From NCBI RefSeq assembly GCF_000331225.1, contig NZ_ANFY01000009.1:124001-188000 (forward strand): DNA of 64,000 nucleotides. The letters run 5' to 3'. Shown here in pieces: positions 14,855 through 24,163 of the stretch. Below the pieces are notes generated by a model, which was given only the letters and a program-made list of their open reading frames with translations, made no database searches and was not told the DNA's origin. Both the position numbers and the translations under genes were made by a program. The stretch's first letter is position 1; the number at the start of each line of letters is the position of its first letter. This DNA is from Sandarakinorhabdus sp. AAP62 (GTDB lineage: Bacteria > Pseudomonadota > Alphaproteobacteria > Sphingomonadales > Sphingomonadaceae).

Positions 14855-16528
14855 CTATTTCAGGGCCAGCATCGCCGGCGCGGCCTCCAGGCCATAATCC
14901 AGCCGGGCCTGCAGCTTGCGTTTGTCTTCCGCCGGGGCATCCAGCGCCAGCGCCTCGCGCCAGCGGAAGCGCGCTTCGATGCGCCGGCCCTGTTGCCACA
15001 GCGCATCGCCCAGATGGCCGATGATGGTCGGGTCCTGCGGCTCCAGGCTGACGGCGCGTTCCAGCGTGATCACCGCCTTTTCGGTTTCGCCGGTCTGCAG
15101 CTGCACCCAACCCAGTGAATCGATGATACCGCCATCGCCGGGCCGCAACTGCGCCGCCTTTTCGATCATGGCGCGCGCTTCGGCCGGCGCGCCGCCGCGT
15201 TCCAGCAGGCCATAGCCCAGATAATTGAGCACCCCCGGTTCATCGGGGAACAGCGCCAGCGCGGCGCGGAAATCCGCCTGCGCGCCCGGCCAGTCCCCAG
15301 CCCGATCGCGCATCATGCCGCGCAGATAATGGAGGTTCCACGCCGAAGCGCCCATCGCCTTGCCGAACCGATCCAGCGCGGTGCCATAGGCCGTGGCAGC
15401 CTGCGCAAAGCGCCCGCCGCGTTGATGCCAGCCGGCCAGCCCGGCCCAATCATCCGATGATGCGCCGGGGGCATCCGCCGCGCGCTGCAGCAATTGTCCG
15501 GCAGCAGCCGCCTGGCCGGCGCCTTCCAGCACCTCGGCGCGGCGGGCGCGCACCGCCTCTTCCAGCCCCAGCCCGGCCGGCACCTTGTCCAGCGCGGCCA
15601 ACGCTGGCTGCGGCTGATTGGCCCGGCCCAGCATGTCACCCAGAGTCAGCCAGCTGATCGGCATTTCCGGCGCCATGAAACTGGCCAGCCTCGCAAACAT
15701 CAGCGCCATTGGTTCCGACCGTTCGCGCGCCAGATCGACCGCCAGCCGCGCCGACATCCACGCCAGTGCCTGCCGCGGTTCGGCCGCCAGCGGGCCGAGG
15801 CGCTTGCCGGCCTGCAGACGTTCGCGCGCCACCGCCGTGGGCTTGTCGGCCGGGAACAGAACGGCCAGCGCCTCTTCGCGCTTTCCGGCCATCAGCAGCG
15901 CATCGGCCTGGCCCTGGCGCAGGAACAGCAGCGCCGGGCCACCGCCGGATCGGGCCTGGCGATAGGCGGTGGCCGCTTCATCCCAGCGGCCCAGGCTGGC
16001 CAGCAGATGCGCGCGCTGTTCGGCAATATAGCCACGCAGGAAACCCTGATGGCGCTGCGGATCGAGCAGATTCAGCGCCGCACCCGCATCGCCGCGCGCC
16101 TGCGCCGCCCAGGCATCGATCACCGGCCCGGCCACGATCGGCCAGCCTTGCCCGCCCAGTTTCTGGCGCAGGGACGCCGCCAGCGCCCAATCCTTGCGGA
16201 TCACGGCTTCCGCGATGCGCGTGATCGTCACATCGGGATCGGCAGCGCCACTGGCGGCCAGGCTGCGCGCCAGCTGGAAGGCGCGGGCCTGATCGCCGTT
16301 GGCCAGCGCCAATTCCCAGCTGCGGCGCTTCACATTGCCCGCGGTCGGATCGGCAGCGCGGGCTTCCTCCATCAACCGGGCGGCAAGGCCAACCTGCCGA
16401 TCCAGCTCGGCATAGCGGCCGATGACATAGGCGTGCAGCGCGGAGTCGCTGGCTAGCGCTGCCGGTTTGGCAGCGTGGGCCGGTGCAGACAGCGCCAGCA
16501 GGGCGGCGATGGGGAGGCGGATGCGCAT
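14855..16528 (-). CDS. secreted or periplasmic tetratricopeptide-repeat protein
   Basis: 557-residue protein with a signal peptide (MRIRLPIAALLALSAPAHA, cleavage before AKPAA) and TPR-like repeats through most of its length. The clearest are in the C-terminal third (GDWPGAQADFRAALALFPDEP; GGAPAEARAMIEKAAQLRPGD; GETEKAVITLERAVSLEPQD). It resembles tetratricopeptide proteins found upstream of ispE in sphingomonads; the partner is unknown, and a scaffold role at the envelope is inference. ATG at 16528 is chosen because it starts the signal peptide. Confidence 0.8.
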   Translation of the reverse strand: MRIRLPIAALLALSAPAHAAKPAALASDSALHAYVIGRYAELDRQVGLAARLMEEARAADPTAGNVKRRSWELALANGDQARAFQLARSLAASGAADPDVTITRIAEAVIRKDWALAASLRQKLGGQGWPIVAGPVIDAWAAQARGDAGAALNLLDPQRHQGFLRGYIAEQRAHLLASLGRWDEAATAYRQARSGGGPALLFLRQGQADALLMAGKREEALAVLFPADKPTAVARERLQAGKRLGPLAAEPRQALAWMSARLAVDLARERSEPMALMFARLASFMAPEMPISWLTLGDMLGRANQPQPALAALDKVPAGLGLEEAVRARRAEVLEGAGQAAAAGQLLQRAADAPGASSDDWAGLAGWHQRGGRFAQAATAYGTALDRFGKAMGASAWNLHYLRGMMRDRAGDWPGAQADFRAALALFPDEPGVLNYLGYGLLERGGAPAEARAMIEKAAQLRPGDGGIIDSLGWVQLQTGETEKAVITLERAVSLEPQDPTIIGHLGDALWQQGRRIEARFRWREALALDAPAEDKRKLQARLDYGLEAAPAMLALK

Positions 16529-16819
16529 GTGGCGCGAAGATGGCGTGGGCGGTGGGGAATGTCGAGAGGGGTGGAGCCGGGACAAAACCGCTCATGCCGA
16601 GCTTGTCGAGGCACCGCGCGCGGGTCCGGGCAGGCGCTTGTGGGCGCGGCCGGCGGCAGAGCCGCCGAGTCCGCTTGGGGGACTGAAGTAAGAAGGCGGA
16701 AGAGCGTGGCGGAGCCACGCCGTCGGACGAGTCAAGAAGGGCGGGTTTGGCCCGCCCTTTTCGCTCGCCGTCCGGACTTGCCGGAGTCGGTGCGCGGCAC
16801 GCGCACACGCCCGGCTGCG
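16529..16819. other. hairpin-rich intergenic region with repeat-like sequence
   Basis: 291 bases without a credible gene. It contains a stretch CCGCTCATGCCGAGCTTGTC starting at 16589 that resembles a dispersed repeat I associate with sphingomonad genomes (memory-based). It also holds a hairpin GGCGGC-AGA-GCCGCC near 16650, a hairpin GCGTGGC-GGA-GCCACGC (16704-16720) and the terminator listed separately at 16737-16761. Confidence 0.45.
16737..16761 (-). terminator. intrinsic terminator after the ETF-QO gene
   Basis: AAGGGCGGG (16737-16745), loop TTTGG, CCCGCCCTT (16751-16759) followed by TT on the plus strand and TTG on the minus strand. A 9-bp GC-rich stem about 60-80 bases past the minus-strand stop at 16820, plausibly its transcript end. 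Confidence 0.6.
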
Positions 16820-18469
16820 TCACATATTCGGATAATTCGGGCCGCCGCCACCCTCCGGCACCACCCAATTGATATTCTGGGTCATGTCCTTGATATCACA
16901 CGTCTTGCAGTGCACGCAGTTCTGCGCGTTGATCTGCAGGCGCGGGGCATTCTCCTCAAGGCCCACGATCTCATACACGCCAGCCGGGCAATAACGCTGC
17001 GCCGGTTCGTCATACAGGGCGTAGTTCACCGCGATCGGCACCGACGCATCCTTCAGCGTCAGGTGGCAGGGCTGGTCTTCCTCGTGGTTGGTGTTCGAAA
17101 GGAACACGCTCGACAAGCGGTCAAAGCTGATCACGCCATCCGGCTTGGGATAGACGATCTTCGGCGCATCTCCCTTGCGCCGCATGTGAGTATTGTCGGG
17201 GCTGAGCTTGAAGGTGAACGGCAGTTCGTAGCCCAGATATTCCATCCACATCATGATGCCGCCCATGGCGGTGCCCACGGTGGTGCCGAACTTCTCGACC
17301 GCCGGCAGCACGTTGCGCACCATCTTCAGCTCGTCATGCACCCAGCTCTTCCTGTAGGCGGCGTCATAGTCCTTCAACTCATCCCCGCTGCGCTGGGCGG
17401 CGATGGCGGCAACGGCGCATTCGGCGGCCATCATGCCGGTCTTCATGGCCGTGTGGCTGCCCTTGATGCGCGGCACGTTCAGGAAGCCGGCAGCGCAACC
17501 GATCAGCGCCCCGCCGGGGAAGGCCAGTTTCGGCACCGCCTGCCAGCCACCATCATTGATGGCGCGCGCGCCGTAGCTCACGCGGCGACCGCCTTCCAGG
17601 ATTTCGCGGATCGCCGGGTGCGTCTTCCAGCGCTGGAACTCCTCGAACGGCGAAAGGTGCGGATTGTCGTAGTTCAGCCACACCGAGAAGCCGAGCGCGA
17701 CCTGGCCATTGGCCTGATGATAGAGGAAGCCGCCGCCATTGGCATCGGAGAGCGGCCAGCCCTGGCTGTGGATCACCCGGCCCGGCACATGCTTTTCGGC
17801 CGGGATGTCCCACAATTCCTTCAGGCCGATGCCATAGATCTGCGGCTGGCTGTCCTTGCGCAGATCGAAGCGGTTGATGATCTGCTTTGAAAGATGCCCG
17901 CGCGCGCCCTCGGCGAAGAAGGTATATTTGGCGTGGATTTCCAGACCGGGCGTCCAGCTGTCCTTCTTCGAACCATCCTTGGCGATGCCCATGTCGCCGG
18001 TGGCGACGCCCTTCACGCTGCCATCATCATTGAACAGCACTTCAGCCGCGGCAAAACCGGGGAAAATCTCCACCCCCAGCGCTTCGGCCTGCCCGGCCAG
18101 CCAGCGGGTCAGATTGCCCAGCGACACCGTGTAGCAGCCCTTGTTCTGCATGAACGGCGGCAGCAGCGCGTGCGGAAAGTCGTACTTCTTCGTCGCGGTC
18201 AACACCCAGTGATGGTTCTCCGTCACCGGCACCGTCAGCGGCGAATCCATCGTGCGCCATTCCGGCAGCAGTTCATCGAGCGCCTTGGGGTCAACCACCG
18301 CGCCCGACAATATGTGGGCGCCGATTTCGCTGCCCTTTTCGAGGATGCACACACTGAGTTCGACGCCCAGCCGCTGGGCTTCCTGCTTGGCCCGGATGGC
18401 AGCGGACAAGCCGGCTGGCCCGCCCCCCACGATCACCAGGTCATAGGGCATCGATTCCCGTTCGCTCAC
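16820..18469 (-). CDS. etfD: electron-transfer flavoprotein-ubiquinone oxidoreductase
   Basis: 549-residue membrane-associated iron-sulfur flavoprotein passing electrons from ETF (fatty-acid and amino-acid oxidation) to ubiquinone. Seen: N-terminal FAD dinucleotide fold YDLVIVGGGPAGLSAAIRAK, internal GCAAGFLNVPRIKGSHTAM, and the C-terminal ferredoxin-like 4Fe-4S site with CPAGVYE and CVHCKTCDIK. The start is taken as GTG at 18469 (SERESMPYDL), because SERESM is the usual N-terminus and GGGGAAAG lies upstream; ATG at 18451 is the alternative. No etfAB genes are in the window. Confidence 0.93.
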   Translation of the reverse strand: MSERESMPYDLVIVGGGPAGLSAAIRAKQEAQRLGVELSVCILEKGSEIGAHILSGAVVDPKALDELLPEWRTMDSPLTVPVTENHHWVLTATKKYDFPHALLPPFMQNKGCYTVSLGNLTRWLAGQAEALGVEIFPGFAAAEVLFNDDGSVKGVATGDMGIAKDGSKKDSWTPGLEIHAKYTFFAEGARGHLSKQIINRFDLRKDSQPQIYGIGLKELWDIPAEKHVPGRVIHSQGWPLSDANGGGFLYHQANGQVALGFSVWLNYDNPHLSPFEEFQRWKTHPAIREILEGGRRVSYGARAINDGGWQAVPKLAFPGGALIGCAAGFLNVPRIKGSHTAMKTGMMAAECAVAAIAAQRSGDELKDYDAAYRKSWVHDELKMVRNVLPAVEKFGTTVGTAMGGIMMWMEYLGYELPFTFKLSPDNTHMRRKGDAPKIVYPKPDGVISFDRLSSVFLSNTNHEEDQPCHLTLKDASVPIAVNYALYDEPAQRYCPAGVYEIVGLEENAPRLQINAQNCVHCKTCDIKDMTQNINWVVPEGGGGPNYPNM

Positions 18470-18587
18470 TGCTCTTTCCCCATCCTGGCGCCACCGCTTC
18501 GGGTTGGCGCGCAACTACCATCATTCACCAGATAGCTTGATGACAAAGGCTTGACCAGACGGGGCGGACTGTTGCTTTTGGTCGTTT

Positions 18588-19301
18588 GTGACCCTGCCCC
18601 ACACCACCGCCGCCGATCCGGGCGCTGCTCTGGCCTTTCTGGTCAGCGCCGGTGCCACGGAAGCGATGACGGAACAGCCCCGCCGCTGGCTCGACGCGCC
18701 GCCGCCGCGAACTGAAGCTGCGGCCCCAGCAATGGCAACGCCGGCGCCGCGCGCGACGGCCCCGGCAGCGCCCGCCGCCGAACATCCGGCCCGCGCCTGT
18801 GCCGATATTCCCGCCCTGCTTGCCCTGCTTGGCCGGTTTCCCGATGCCCGCACCCGGCCGCCGCTGCTGTTTCATGGTGCGCTGGAAGCCCGGGTCTGGG
18901 TGCTGATCGACCGGCCCGACGCCGATCCCACCCACCGCGACACCATCGATCGCATGCTGGCCGCCATCGATCTGGATTGGAACCGCGCGGCATTGGTCAG
19001 CCGCCTGCCGTGGCCAACGCCCGGCGACGGCGAACCCACCGCCAGCAGCCTGGCCCGTTTTACCCCGGTGGTGGAGCGGCTGGCCGAACTGGCGCCGCCC
19101 GCCCATGTGCTGGCGCTGGGCCAGGCCGCCGCCGAACTGGCCGGTAGCCAGGCGCGGCTGGGCAGCAGCCGTGGCCGCTGGTTCGATTGGCGCGCCGCGC
19201 AGCTGATGCCGTCGATCCACCCGCGCGCCATGGGCGGCAACAAGGAATTGAAGCGCCAGGCGTTCGAGCATCTGAAACTGTTCCGGGCTGCCATCGCATG
19301 A
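18588..19301 (+). CDS. uracil-DNA glycosylase-like protein, apparently degenerate
   Basis: 237-residue protein resembling family-4-like uracil-DNA glycosylases: the C-terminal half has a VLALGQAAAELAG core strand and MPSIHPRAM, which matches the conserved His motif. However, the expected catalytic GExPG loop near the domain start is replaced (VWVLIDRPDADPTHRD), and the four Cys that hold a 4Fe-4S cluster are absent (only one Cys). The N-terminal 80 residues are Ala/Pro-rich linker. It may have lost glycosylase activity. GTG start assumed; ATG at 18666 is an alternative. Its TGA overlaps the next ATG (ATGA), so it is coupled to the transglycosylase. Confidence 0.6.
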   Translation: MTLPHTTAADPGAALAFLVSAGATEAMTEQPRRWLDAPPPRTEAAAPAMATPAPRATAPAAPAAEHPARACADIPALLALLGRFPDARTRPPLLFHGALEARVWVLIDRPDADPTHRDTIDRMLAAIDLDWNRAALVSRLPWPTPGDGEPTASSLARFTPVVERLAELAPPAHVLALGQAAAELAGSQARLGSSRGRWFDWRAAQLMPSIHPRAMGGNKELKRQAFEHLKLFRAAIA

Positions 19302-21193
19302 CCCGCGCCGCAGCCCTGATTGCCCTGGTTCTGGCTGGCCCGGCCGCCGCGATCACCGTGCCGCCCGCGCTGATGCCGCCCACACCGCCGCCGCTGACCA
19401 CCCTGCCGCCCGCCGCCGCCCCGCTGCTCACGGTGACCGGCCAGCGCACCGGCATCACGCAACGCCAGCGCCTGGTGCCGCCGCAATTGAGCGAGGAGGA
19501 GCGCGCTGCGTTCCGGCAGATTTTCCTCGATCTCGATGCCGGCCGCTTCACCGCTGCCGAACGCGGCCTTGCCGCCCTGCCCGCTGGACTGCTCAGCGAA
19601 ACCGCCCGCGCGGCGCTGATCGTGGCGCGCGGCACCGGCAGGCTCAGCCGTGCCGATCTTGCCGCCTGGCTGGCGGCCAATCCCGATCTGCCGCTGTCGC
19701 CCAAGGTCGCGCGGCTGGCCGAAGCGCTGCCCGGTGCCGACAGCGCCCCCTTGCCGCTGCTGCCCGAAGCGCGCCCGTTCCGCACCGCCAGCAGCCCCGG
19801 TTTCCGCACGGAAAGCCTGCCGGCCGATGGCGAACTCAGCGCCCGGCTGAAGCCGCTGCTGGCGGCCGACCGCAATGACGAGGCGGAGCGGCTGTGGCTG
19901 GCGCAGGCGCCTTCGCTGTCACCTTTCGCCCGCGCCGATCTGGCCGCGCGCATCGCCTGGAACCATTATCGCATGGGTGACGATGCCGCCGCCTGGCGCA
20001 TGGGGCTGGAGGCCACCGCGGGTCTGGGCCAGGGCGCGTCTGATGGCGCCTGGACCGCCGGGCTTGCCGCCTTCCGCCTGGGCCGCTGGCGCGATGCCGC
20101 CGAAGCCTTTGATCTGGTCAAGACGGGCCGCGACGATACGCGTGCCGCTGCGGCCTTCTGGGCCGGGCGCAGCTGGGGCCTGGCCGGCGACCCGGCGAAA
20201 CGCACGGCGCGGCTGCAACAGGCCGCAACGTCGGTGGCGAGTTTCTATGGCCTGCTCGCCCGCCGCACGCTGGGCGTCGATCAGGGCCTTGACTGGCGCG
20301 AACCCGATTTCATCACTGCCGACTGGAATTATCTTAAAGCTGTGCCCGGCGCCCGCCGCGCCGCCGCACTGGTGGAAATCGGCCAGCTGGGCCTGGCTGA
20401 TCGCGAATTGCGCCACCTTGCCGCCACCGCACCGGCCGATGCCTATCCGGCCATCCTGCGCCTGGCCGCCCGGCTCGATCTGCCGGCGACGCAATACAGC
20501 CTCGCCACGCGCCCGCCCGTTGGCCTCGAAGCGCCACTGTCGGCGCGGTATCCTGCCCCCGATTGGGTGCCGTTCCGTGGCTGGCGGGTGCCGCGCAGCC
20601 TCGCCTTTGCCCATGCGCTGCAGGAATCGGCCTTCATCACTACCGCCACCAGCCGCACCGGCGCCAAGGGCCTGATGCAGTTGATGCCCGACACCCGCGA
20701 TCTGGTGAACCGCCGCATCCTGAAGGAAACGCCCGATGCCGCCTCCGTGGTGGGCGACATGGCCGATCCGGCCTATAATTTCGAACTGGGGCAGACCTAT
20801 CTGGAAGTGCTGGGCCGCATGGGCCTCACCGGCGGGCTGCTGCCCAAGGTGATCGCTGCCTACAATGCCGGGCCGGGCGCCGTGCAGACATGGAACCGCA
20901 CGCTGGATGACCAGGGCGATCCGCTGCTGTTCATCGAATCCATCCCGTATCGCGAGACACGGCATTATGTCGAAGTCGTGCTGAGGAACCTTTGGATGTA
21001 TGAACTGCGCGATGGCCAGACGCCGGCATCCATGGACGCCATCGCAGCTGGCCTGTGGCCGCGCCTGCCCGGCATTGGCGGCCAGTTGGCCGTGAAGCGC
21101 GACCCGCTGCCCATCCGGCCGCGCCCCGAACCCGGCAGCTTCACCCCCGAAGCCTGGCCCAGCGACGATCGCGCCGTCGCCGGCGGCAAATAG
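19298..21193 (+). CDS. soluble lytic murein transglycosylase
   Basis: 631-residue periplasmic enzyme cleaving peptidoglycan glycan strands to 1,6-anhydro ends. A signal peptide (MTRAAALIALVLAGPAAA) and a Pro-rich linker precede an alpha-superhelical region. The SLT domain is in the C-terminal third: catalytic Glu E443 in HALQESAF, then GAKGLMQLMPDT, AAYNAGPGAVQTWNR and SIPYRETRHYVEVVLRN. ATG at 19298 overlaps the stop of the preceding gene by 4 bases. A second paralogue lies at 45008-47056. Confidence 0.92.
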   Translation: MTRAAALIALVLAGPAAAITVPPALMPPTPPPLTTLPPAAAPLLTVTGQRTGITQRQRLVPPQLSEEERAAFRQIFLDLDAGRFTAAERGLAALPAGLLSETARAALIVARGTGRLSRADLAAWLAANPDLPLSPKVARLAEALPGADSAPLPLLPEARPFRTASSPGFRTESLPADGELSARLKPLLAADRNDEAERLWLAQAPSLSPFARADLAARIAWNHYRMGDDAAAWRMGLEATAGLGQGASDGAWTAGLAAFRLGRWRDAAEAFDLVKTGRDDTRAAAAFWAGRSWGLAGDPAKRTARLQQAATSVASFYGLLARRTLGVDQGLDWREPDFITADWNYLKAVPGARRAAALVEIGQLGLADRELRHLAATAPADAYPAILRLAARLDLPATQYSLATRPPVGLEAPLSARYPAPDWVPFRGWRVPRSLAFAHALQESAFITTATSRTGAKGLMQLMPDTRDLVNRRILKETPDAASVVGDMADPAYNFELGQTYLEVLGRMGLTGGLLPKVIAAYNAGPGAVQTWNRTLDDQGDPLLFIESIPYRETRHYVEVVLRNLWMYELRDGQTPASMDAIAAGLWPRLPGIGGQLAVKRDPLPIRPRPEPGSFTPEAWPSDDRAVAGGK

Positions 21194-21195
21194 GC

Positions 21196-21594
21196 TCAGC
21201 CGGGAAAGCGCTGATAGCCCGGCAGTTCGTGCGCCGTCGCCATCCAGCTGATGCGCTCGGCCAGTTGGATATGGCCATCGGGGACAAACACATCGGGATG
21301 ATCGAGCGTGGCGGACTGCACATCGACAATGCCCGGCAAATTTTCGGCATTGCGGTAATATATGCCGCTGCCACAGCGACCGCAGAAATAGCGCCAGCTT
21401 TGCCCCGACGAATTGAACGCAACCGGTTCGCCCCTGGTCACCCGAAAATCGGCTTCGGCAAAGGCGGCCCAGGCCACCATGGGCGCCCCGCTGCTCTTGC
21501 GGCAATCCTGGCAATGGCACAGCGCCACGTGCCTTGGCGCACCGCTCACTTCATAGCGCACCGCGCCGCACTGGCAGCCCCCTGCTTCAGCCAT
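21196..21594 (-). CDS. GFA-family (CENP-V type) zinc protein
   Basis: 132-residue GFA/CENP-V fold protein, a beta-rich zinc-binding domain named after glutathione-dependent formaldehyde-activating enzyme. Zinc ligands visible: GGCQCGAVRYEV, ALCHCQDCRKSSG and YFCGRCGSGIYYR. Enzymatic activity of most bacterial members is unproven. The ATG is at the start of the fold. It is convergent with the transglycosylase (2-base gap) and 22 bases downstream of the VOC gene, probably co-transcribed. Confidence 0.88.
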   Translation of the reverse strand: MAEAGGCQCGAVRYEVSGAPRHVALCHCQDCRKSSGAPMVAWAAFAEADFRVTRGEPVAFNSSGQSWRYFCGRCGSGIYYRNAENLPGIVDVQSATLDHPDVFVPDGHIQLAERISWMATAHELPGYQRFPG

Positions 21595-21616
21595 CTTGCC
21601 CTCTCCTTGTTGAACT

Positions 21617-21997
21617 TCAACGTTGCTGCGTCAGGCTCAGCAGATTGCCCTCGCTGTCATTGAACCAGGCGATGCGGGCGCCGCCATCAGGCGAATTCCA
21701 GATGCCCTCTTCGTCCTGGCCAAAGCCCGGATAGATCAGCATTTCGACGCCGGCTGCCACCAGGCCTGTTACCGCCGCGCCAGCATCCGCCACCTTCCAG
21801 CCCAGCACCGGATATTTGCCGGGCGCCCAATCGGGCAGCGCTGTCAGCCGGATAAAACCGTCGCCGCACGGAAACTGATCGCCAAACGGATCGATGGCCG
21901 GCGCCCCGATGCCGAACACCGGCCCCAGCACATCGCGATAGAAAGCCCGCGCCCGTTCCCGGTCGGTCACGCAGATCATTGCCATTATCTGGGCCAT
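21617..21997 (-). CDS. VOC-superfamily (glyoxalase-like) protein
   Basis: 126-residue vicinal-oxygen-chelate fold protein: [21 protein letters not shown] opens the first beta-alpha-beta module and [20 protein letters not shown] closes the second. It could be a metal-dependent lyase, dioxygenase-like or binding protein; substrate unknown. ATG at 21997 is selected because GAGGGGGA lies 7 bases upstream. Confidence 0.82.
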   Translation of the reverse strand: MAQIMAMICVTDRERARAFYRDVLGPVFGIGAPAIDPFGDQFPCGDGFIRLTALPDWAPGKYPVLGWKVADAGAAVTGLVAAGVEMLIYPGFGQDEEGIWNSPDGGARIAWFNDSEGNLLSLTQQR

Positions 21998-22060
21998 CGC
22001 TGTTCCCCCTCGCCGTTCTGCCACCATGACAAGACGGCAAGGAGCAGCCTAGCATCGTTC

Positions 22061-22588
22061 ATGCCCATCGATGAGTCGCTTTCCTTCGTGCCACTCCACA
22101 TCGCCGTCGCCACGGTGAGCGACACCCGTGTGGCCGCGACCGATACGTCGGGCGATACGCTGGTCGCCCGGCTCACCGCTGCCGGCCATGTCCTTGCCGC
22201 CCGCGCCATCATCAGGGACGAGGTGCCGGCGCTGATTGCGCAGTTGAATGCGTGGATCGACGATCCGGCGGTTGATGTGATCATCACCACCGGCGGCACT
22301 GGCGTCACTGGCCGCGATGTCACGCCCGAAGCGCTCGATCAGGTGATGGAAAAAGCCATCCCCGGTTTTGGCGAGCTGTTCCGCTGGCTCAGCTTCCAGA
22401 GCATCGGCACCTCCACCATCCAGTCCCGCGCCTGCGCCGGCCTGGCGCGCGGCACCTATATCTTCTGCCTGCCCGGTTCGACCGGCGCCGTGAAGGACGG
22501 CTGGGACGGCATCCTCGCCACCCAGCTCGATGCCCGCCACCGGCCGTGCAATTTTGTCGAGCTCATCCCGCGTCTGCGGGAACGCTGA
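22061..22588 (+). CDS. moaB: molybdenum cofactor biosynthesis protein MoaB
   Basis: 175-residue MoaB/MogA-family protein that adenylates molybdopterin during cofactor synthesis. Seen: [10 protein letters not shown], the pterin-binding [17 protein letters not shown] and [16 protein letters not shown]. The ATG at 22061 begins [12 protein letters not shown]; no strong Shine-Dalgarno is visible. A molybdenum enzyme is encoded at 42927-43592. Followed after 3 bases by the exoribonuclease-like gene. Confidence 0.92.
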   Translation: MPIDESLSFVPLHIAVATVSDTRVAATDTSGDTLVARLTAAGHVLAARAIIRDEVPALIAQLNAWIDDPAVDVIITTGGTGVTGRDVTPEALDQVMEKAIPGFGELFRWLSFQSIGTSTIQSRACAGLARGTYIFCLPGSTGAVKDGWDGILATQLDARHRPCNFVELIPRLRER

Positions 22589-22591
22589 ACG

Positions 22592-23044
22592 GTGCGCTAT
22601 TTCCTGGACTGCGAATTCAACGGCTTCGACGGCCCCTTGATCTCCATCGCATTGGTGCCGGAATTGGAAGGCCATGGCGATTTCTATGCCGTGCTGCCCT
22701 GCCACCGCCCGCTGCGCTGGGTGCAGGACCATGTGATGCCCAAGCTGGGCGCCCCGGTCCAGAGCCGCGCCGACGTGGTGGCCAAGCTTGCCGCCTATCT
22801 GGCAGCCGATGCCGAACCCGTGCTGGTCGCCGATTGGCCGGAAGACATCGCCCACGCCGCCGGCCTGCTGGTGTTCCAGGGCCGCCGCATGGTGCCGCAC
22901 GTACGTTTCGACCTCATCAACCTGCCCGGCTTCGACACCGCCAGCATGAGCACCTCGCCCCACAACGCCCTGGCCGACGCCCATGCCCTGCGCCGCGAAG
23001 TGCTCACCCGCGAAGCGCTGGCGCTGGGGAATGTTGCCGCCTGA
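22592..23044 (+). CDS. DEDD-type 3'-5' exoribonuclease-like protein
   Basis: 150-residue compact RNase-T-fold protein. The acidic catalytic set is visible: D6 and E8 in YFLDCEFNGF, an Asp in VADWPEDIAHAAG, and the H-x4-D pair in SPHNALADAHALRRE. It resembles the short Rv2179c-type 3'-5' exoribonucleases. Starts with GTG at 22592, three bases after moaB stop, so translation is probably coupled. Confidence 0.78.
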   Translation: MRYFLDCEFNGFDGPLISIALVPELEGHGDFYAVLPCHRPLRWVQDHVMPKLGAPVQSRADVVAKLAAYLAADAEPVLVADWPEDIAHAAGLLVFQGRRMVPHVRFDLINLPGFDTASMSTSPHNALADAHALRREVLTREALALGNVAA

Positions 23045-23051
23045 ACGCGGC

Positions 23052-23591
23052 TCAGTGGCCGGAGGCGGCTGAGGCGGCCGGCAGGTCCAGCACCATGTCC
23101 TTGCTCAACTTCATGGTGCCATCAGCCTGACGCTTGAAAACGGCCACCCAGTTGCCGGTCTCCACTGAAGGTTGCCCGGTGGCGGGGTTGGTGAACGTGA
23201 AGCGATAGATGGCCTGATAGATGGCCATGTCCCCCGCCTCGGCCACGTCCACTGTTTCGTCGGACGCCTCCAGTTTCAGCGCCGGGTCGGCCATCTGTGC
23301 CTTGATCTGGGCGAGAACGGCATCTCGGCCCACATTGTTGGGCGCCCCATGCATCATGCCCAGCATGTCGGGCGCGGCGATGCTGGCCGCCTTCACCGGA
23401 TCGCGGGCGGCATAGGCTTCAATCTGGGTCCCGATTGCCGCCTTCACTTCGGCGGCAACAGCCTGCCGGTCCACCGTGATGCGCGCCTCAGCCTGCGGAG
23501 CCTTGCCGGCGCCGGCGTTGCATCCAGCCAGCAACATGATGGCCAACAGCGGCGATGCGGCACCCCACCGGTTGCAAACACGTTCGATCAT
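23052..23591 (-). CDS. lipoprotein with SnoaL/DUF4440-like domain
   Basis: 179-residue predicted lipoprotein: signal peptide with lipobox LLAGC (Cys at about 27), then an NTF2-like fold (VAAEVKAAIGTQIEAYAARDPVKAASIAAPDMLGMMHG ... GNWVAVFKRQADGTMKLSKDMVLD) typical of DUF4440/SnoaL-like proteins with a possible small-ligand pocket. ATG at 23591 chosen for GGGGG about 6 bases upstream and correct signal-peptide position. Function unknown. Convergent with the exoribonuclease-like gene. Confidence 0.72.
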   Translation of the reverse strand: MIERVCNRWGAASPLLAIMLLAGCNAGAGKAPQAEARITVDRQAVAAEVKAAIGTQIEAYAARDPVKAASIAAPDMLGMMHGAPNNVGRDAVLAQIKAQMADPALKLEASDETVDVAEAGDMAIYQAIYRFTFTNPATGQPSVETGNWVAVFKRQADGTMKLSKDMVLDLPAASAASGH

Positions 23592-23710
23592 TGCCACCCC
23601 CATTCGACCGCGCGGCATGACACCTGAGCCACGCGACAATGGCAAGCCAAAAAACACCGGTTTGCGATCCGCACATGTTCCTGATACGTTCACATCTCCA
23701 GGAGAGTCGC

Positions 23711-24163
23711 GTGCAAAAACTGATCGGAGCAGTTCTGATGATGGCCAGCCTTACATCGGGCAATGCGGCGGCGGCAGTCGAAGCCCGCGGTCAGTTCAAC
23801 GTTGCGCTCGCCGCGCTGCCCGCAGCACCTGGCGGCCTCGCGCAGCACAGGCTGGAAAAACAGTTCAGCGGCGATCTGGCCGGCACCAGCACCGGCGTGA
23901 TGATGAGCGCCGGCGATCCGGCCAAGGGCATTGCCGGTTATGTGGCAATGGAGATGGTGGAAGCCACGCTGGCTGGCCGCAGCGGCGGCTTCGTGCTGCA
24001 GCACAATGGCACCATGGATGCCGGCGGGCAGCAGCTCAATGTGGTCATCGTGCCCGGCTCCGGCACCGGCGCGCTGGCCGGGATCACCGGCAGCATGGCA
24101 ATCCGGATCGAAAACCGGCAGCATTATTACACGCTGACCTATGACCTCCCCGCTGCACCCTGA
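23711..24163 (+). CDS. secreted DUF3224 protein
   Basis: 150-residue protein with a signal peptide (VQKLIGAVLMMASLTSGNAAAA) and a DUF3224 beta-barrel-like domain (LEKQFSGDLAGTSTGVMMS ... GRSGGFVLQHNGTMDAGGQQLNV ... GITGSMAIRIENRQHYYTLTYDL). No biochemical role is established for DUF3224. GTG at 23711 is preferred because AGGAGAG (23700-23706) lies directly upstream. Its end overlaps the radical SAM gene by 23 bases. Confidence 0.75.
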   Translation: MQKLIGAVLMMASLTSGNAAAAVEARGQFNVALAALPAAPGGLAQHRLEKQFSGDLAGTSTGVMMSAGDPAKGIAGYVAMEMVEATLAGRSGGFVLQHNGTMDAGGQQLNVVIVPGSGTGALAGITGSMAIRIENRQHYYTLTYDLPAAP

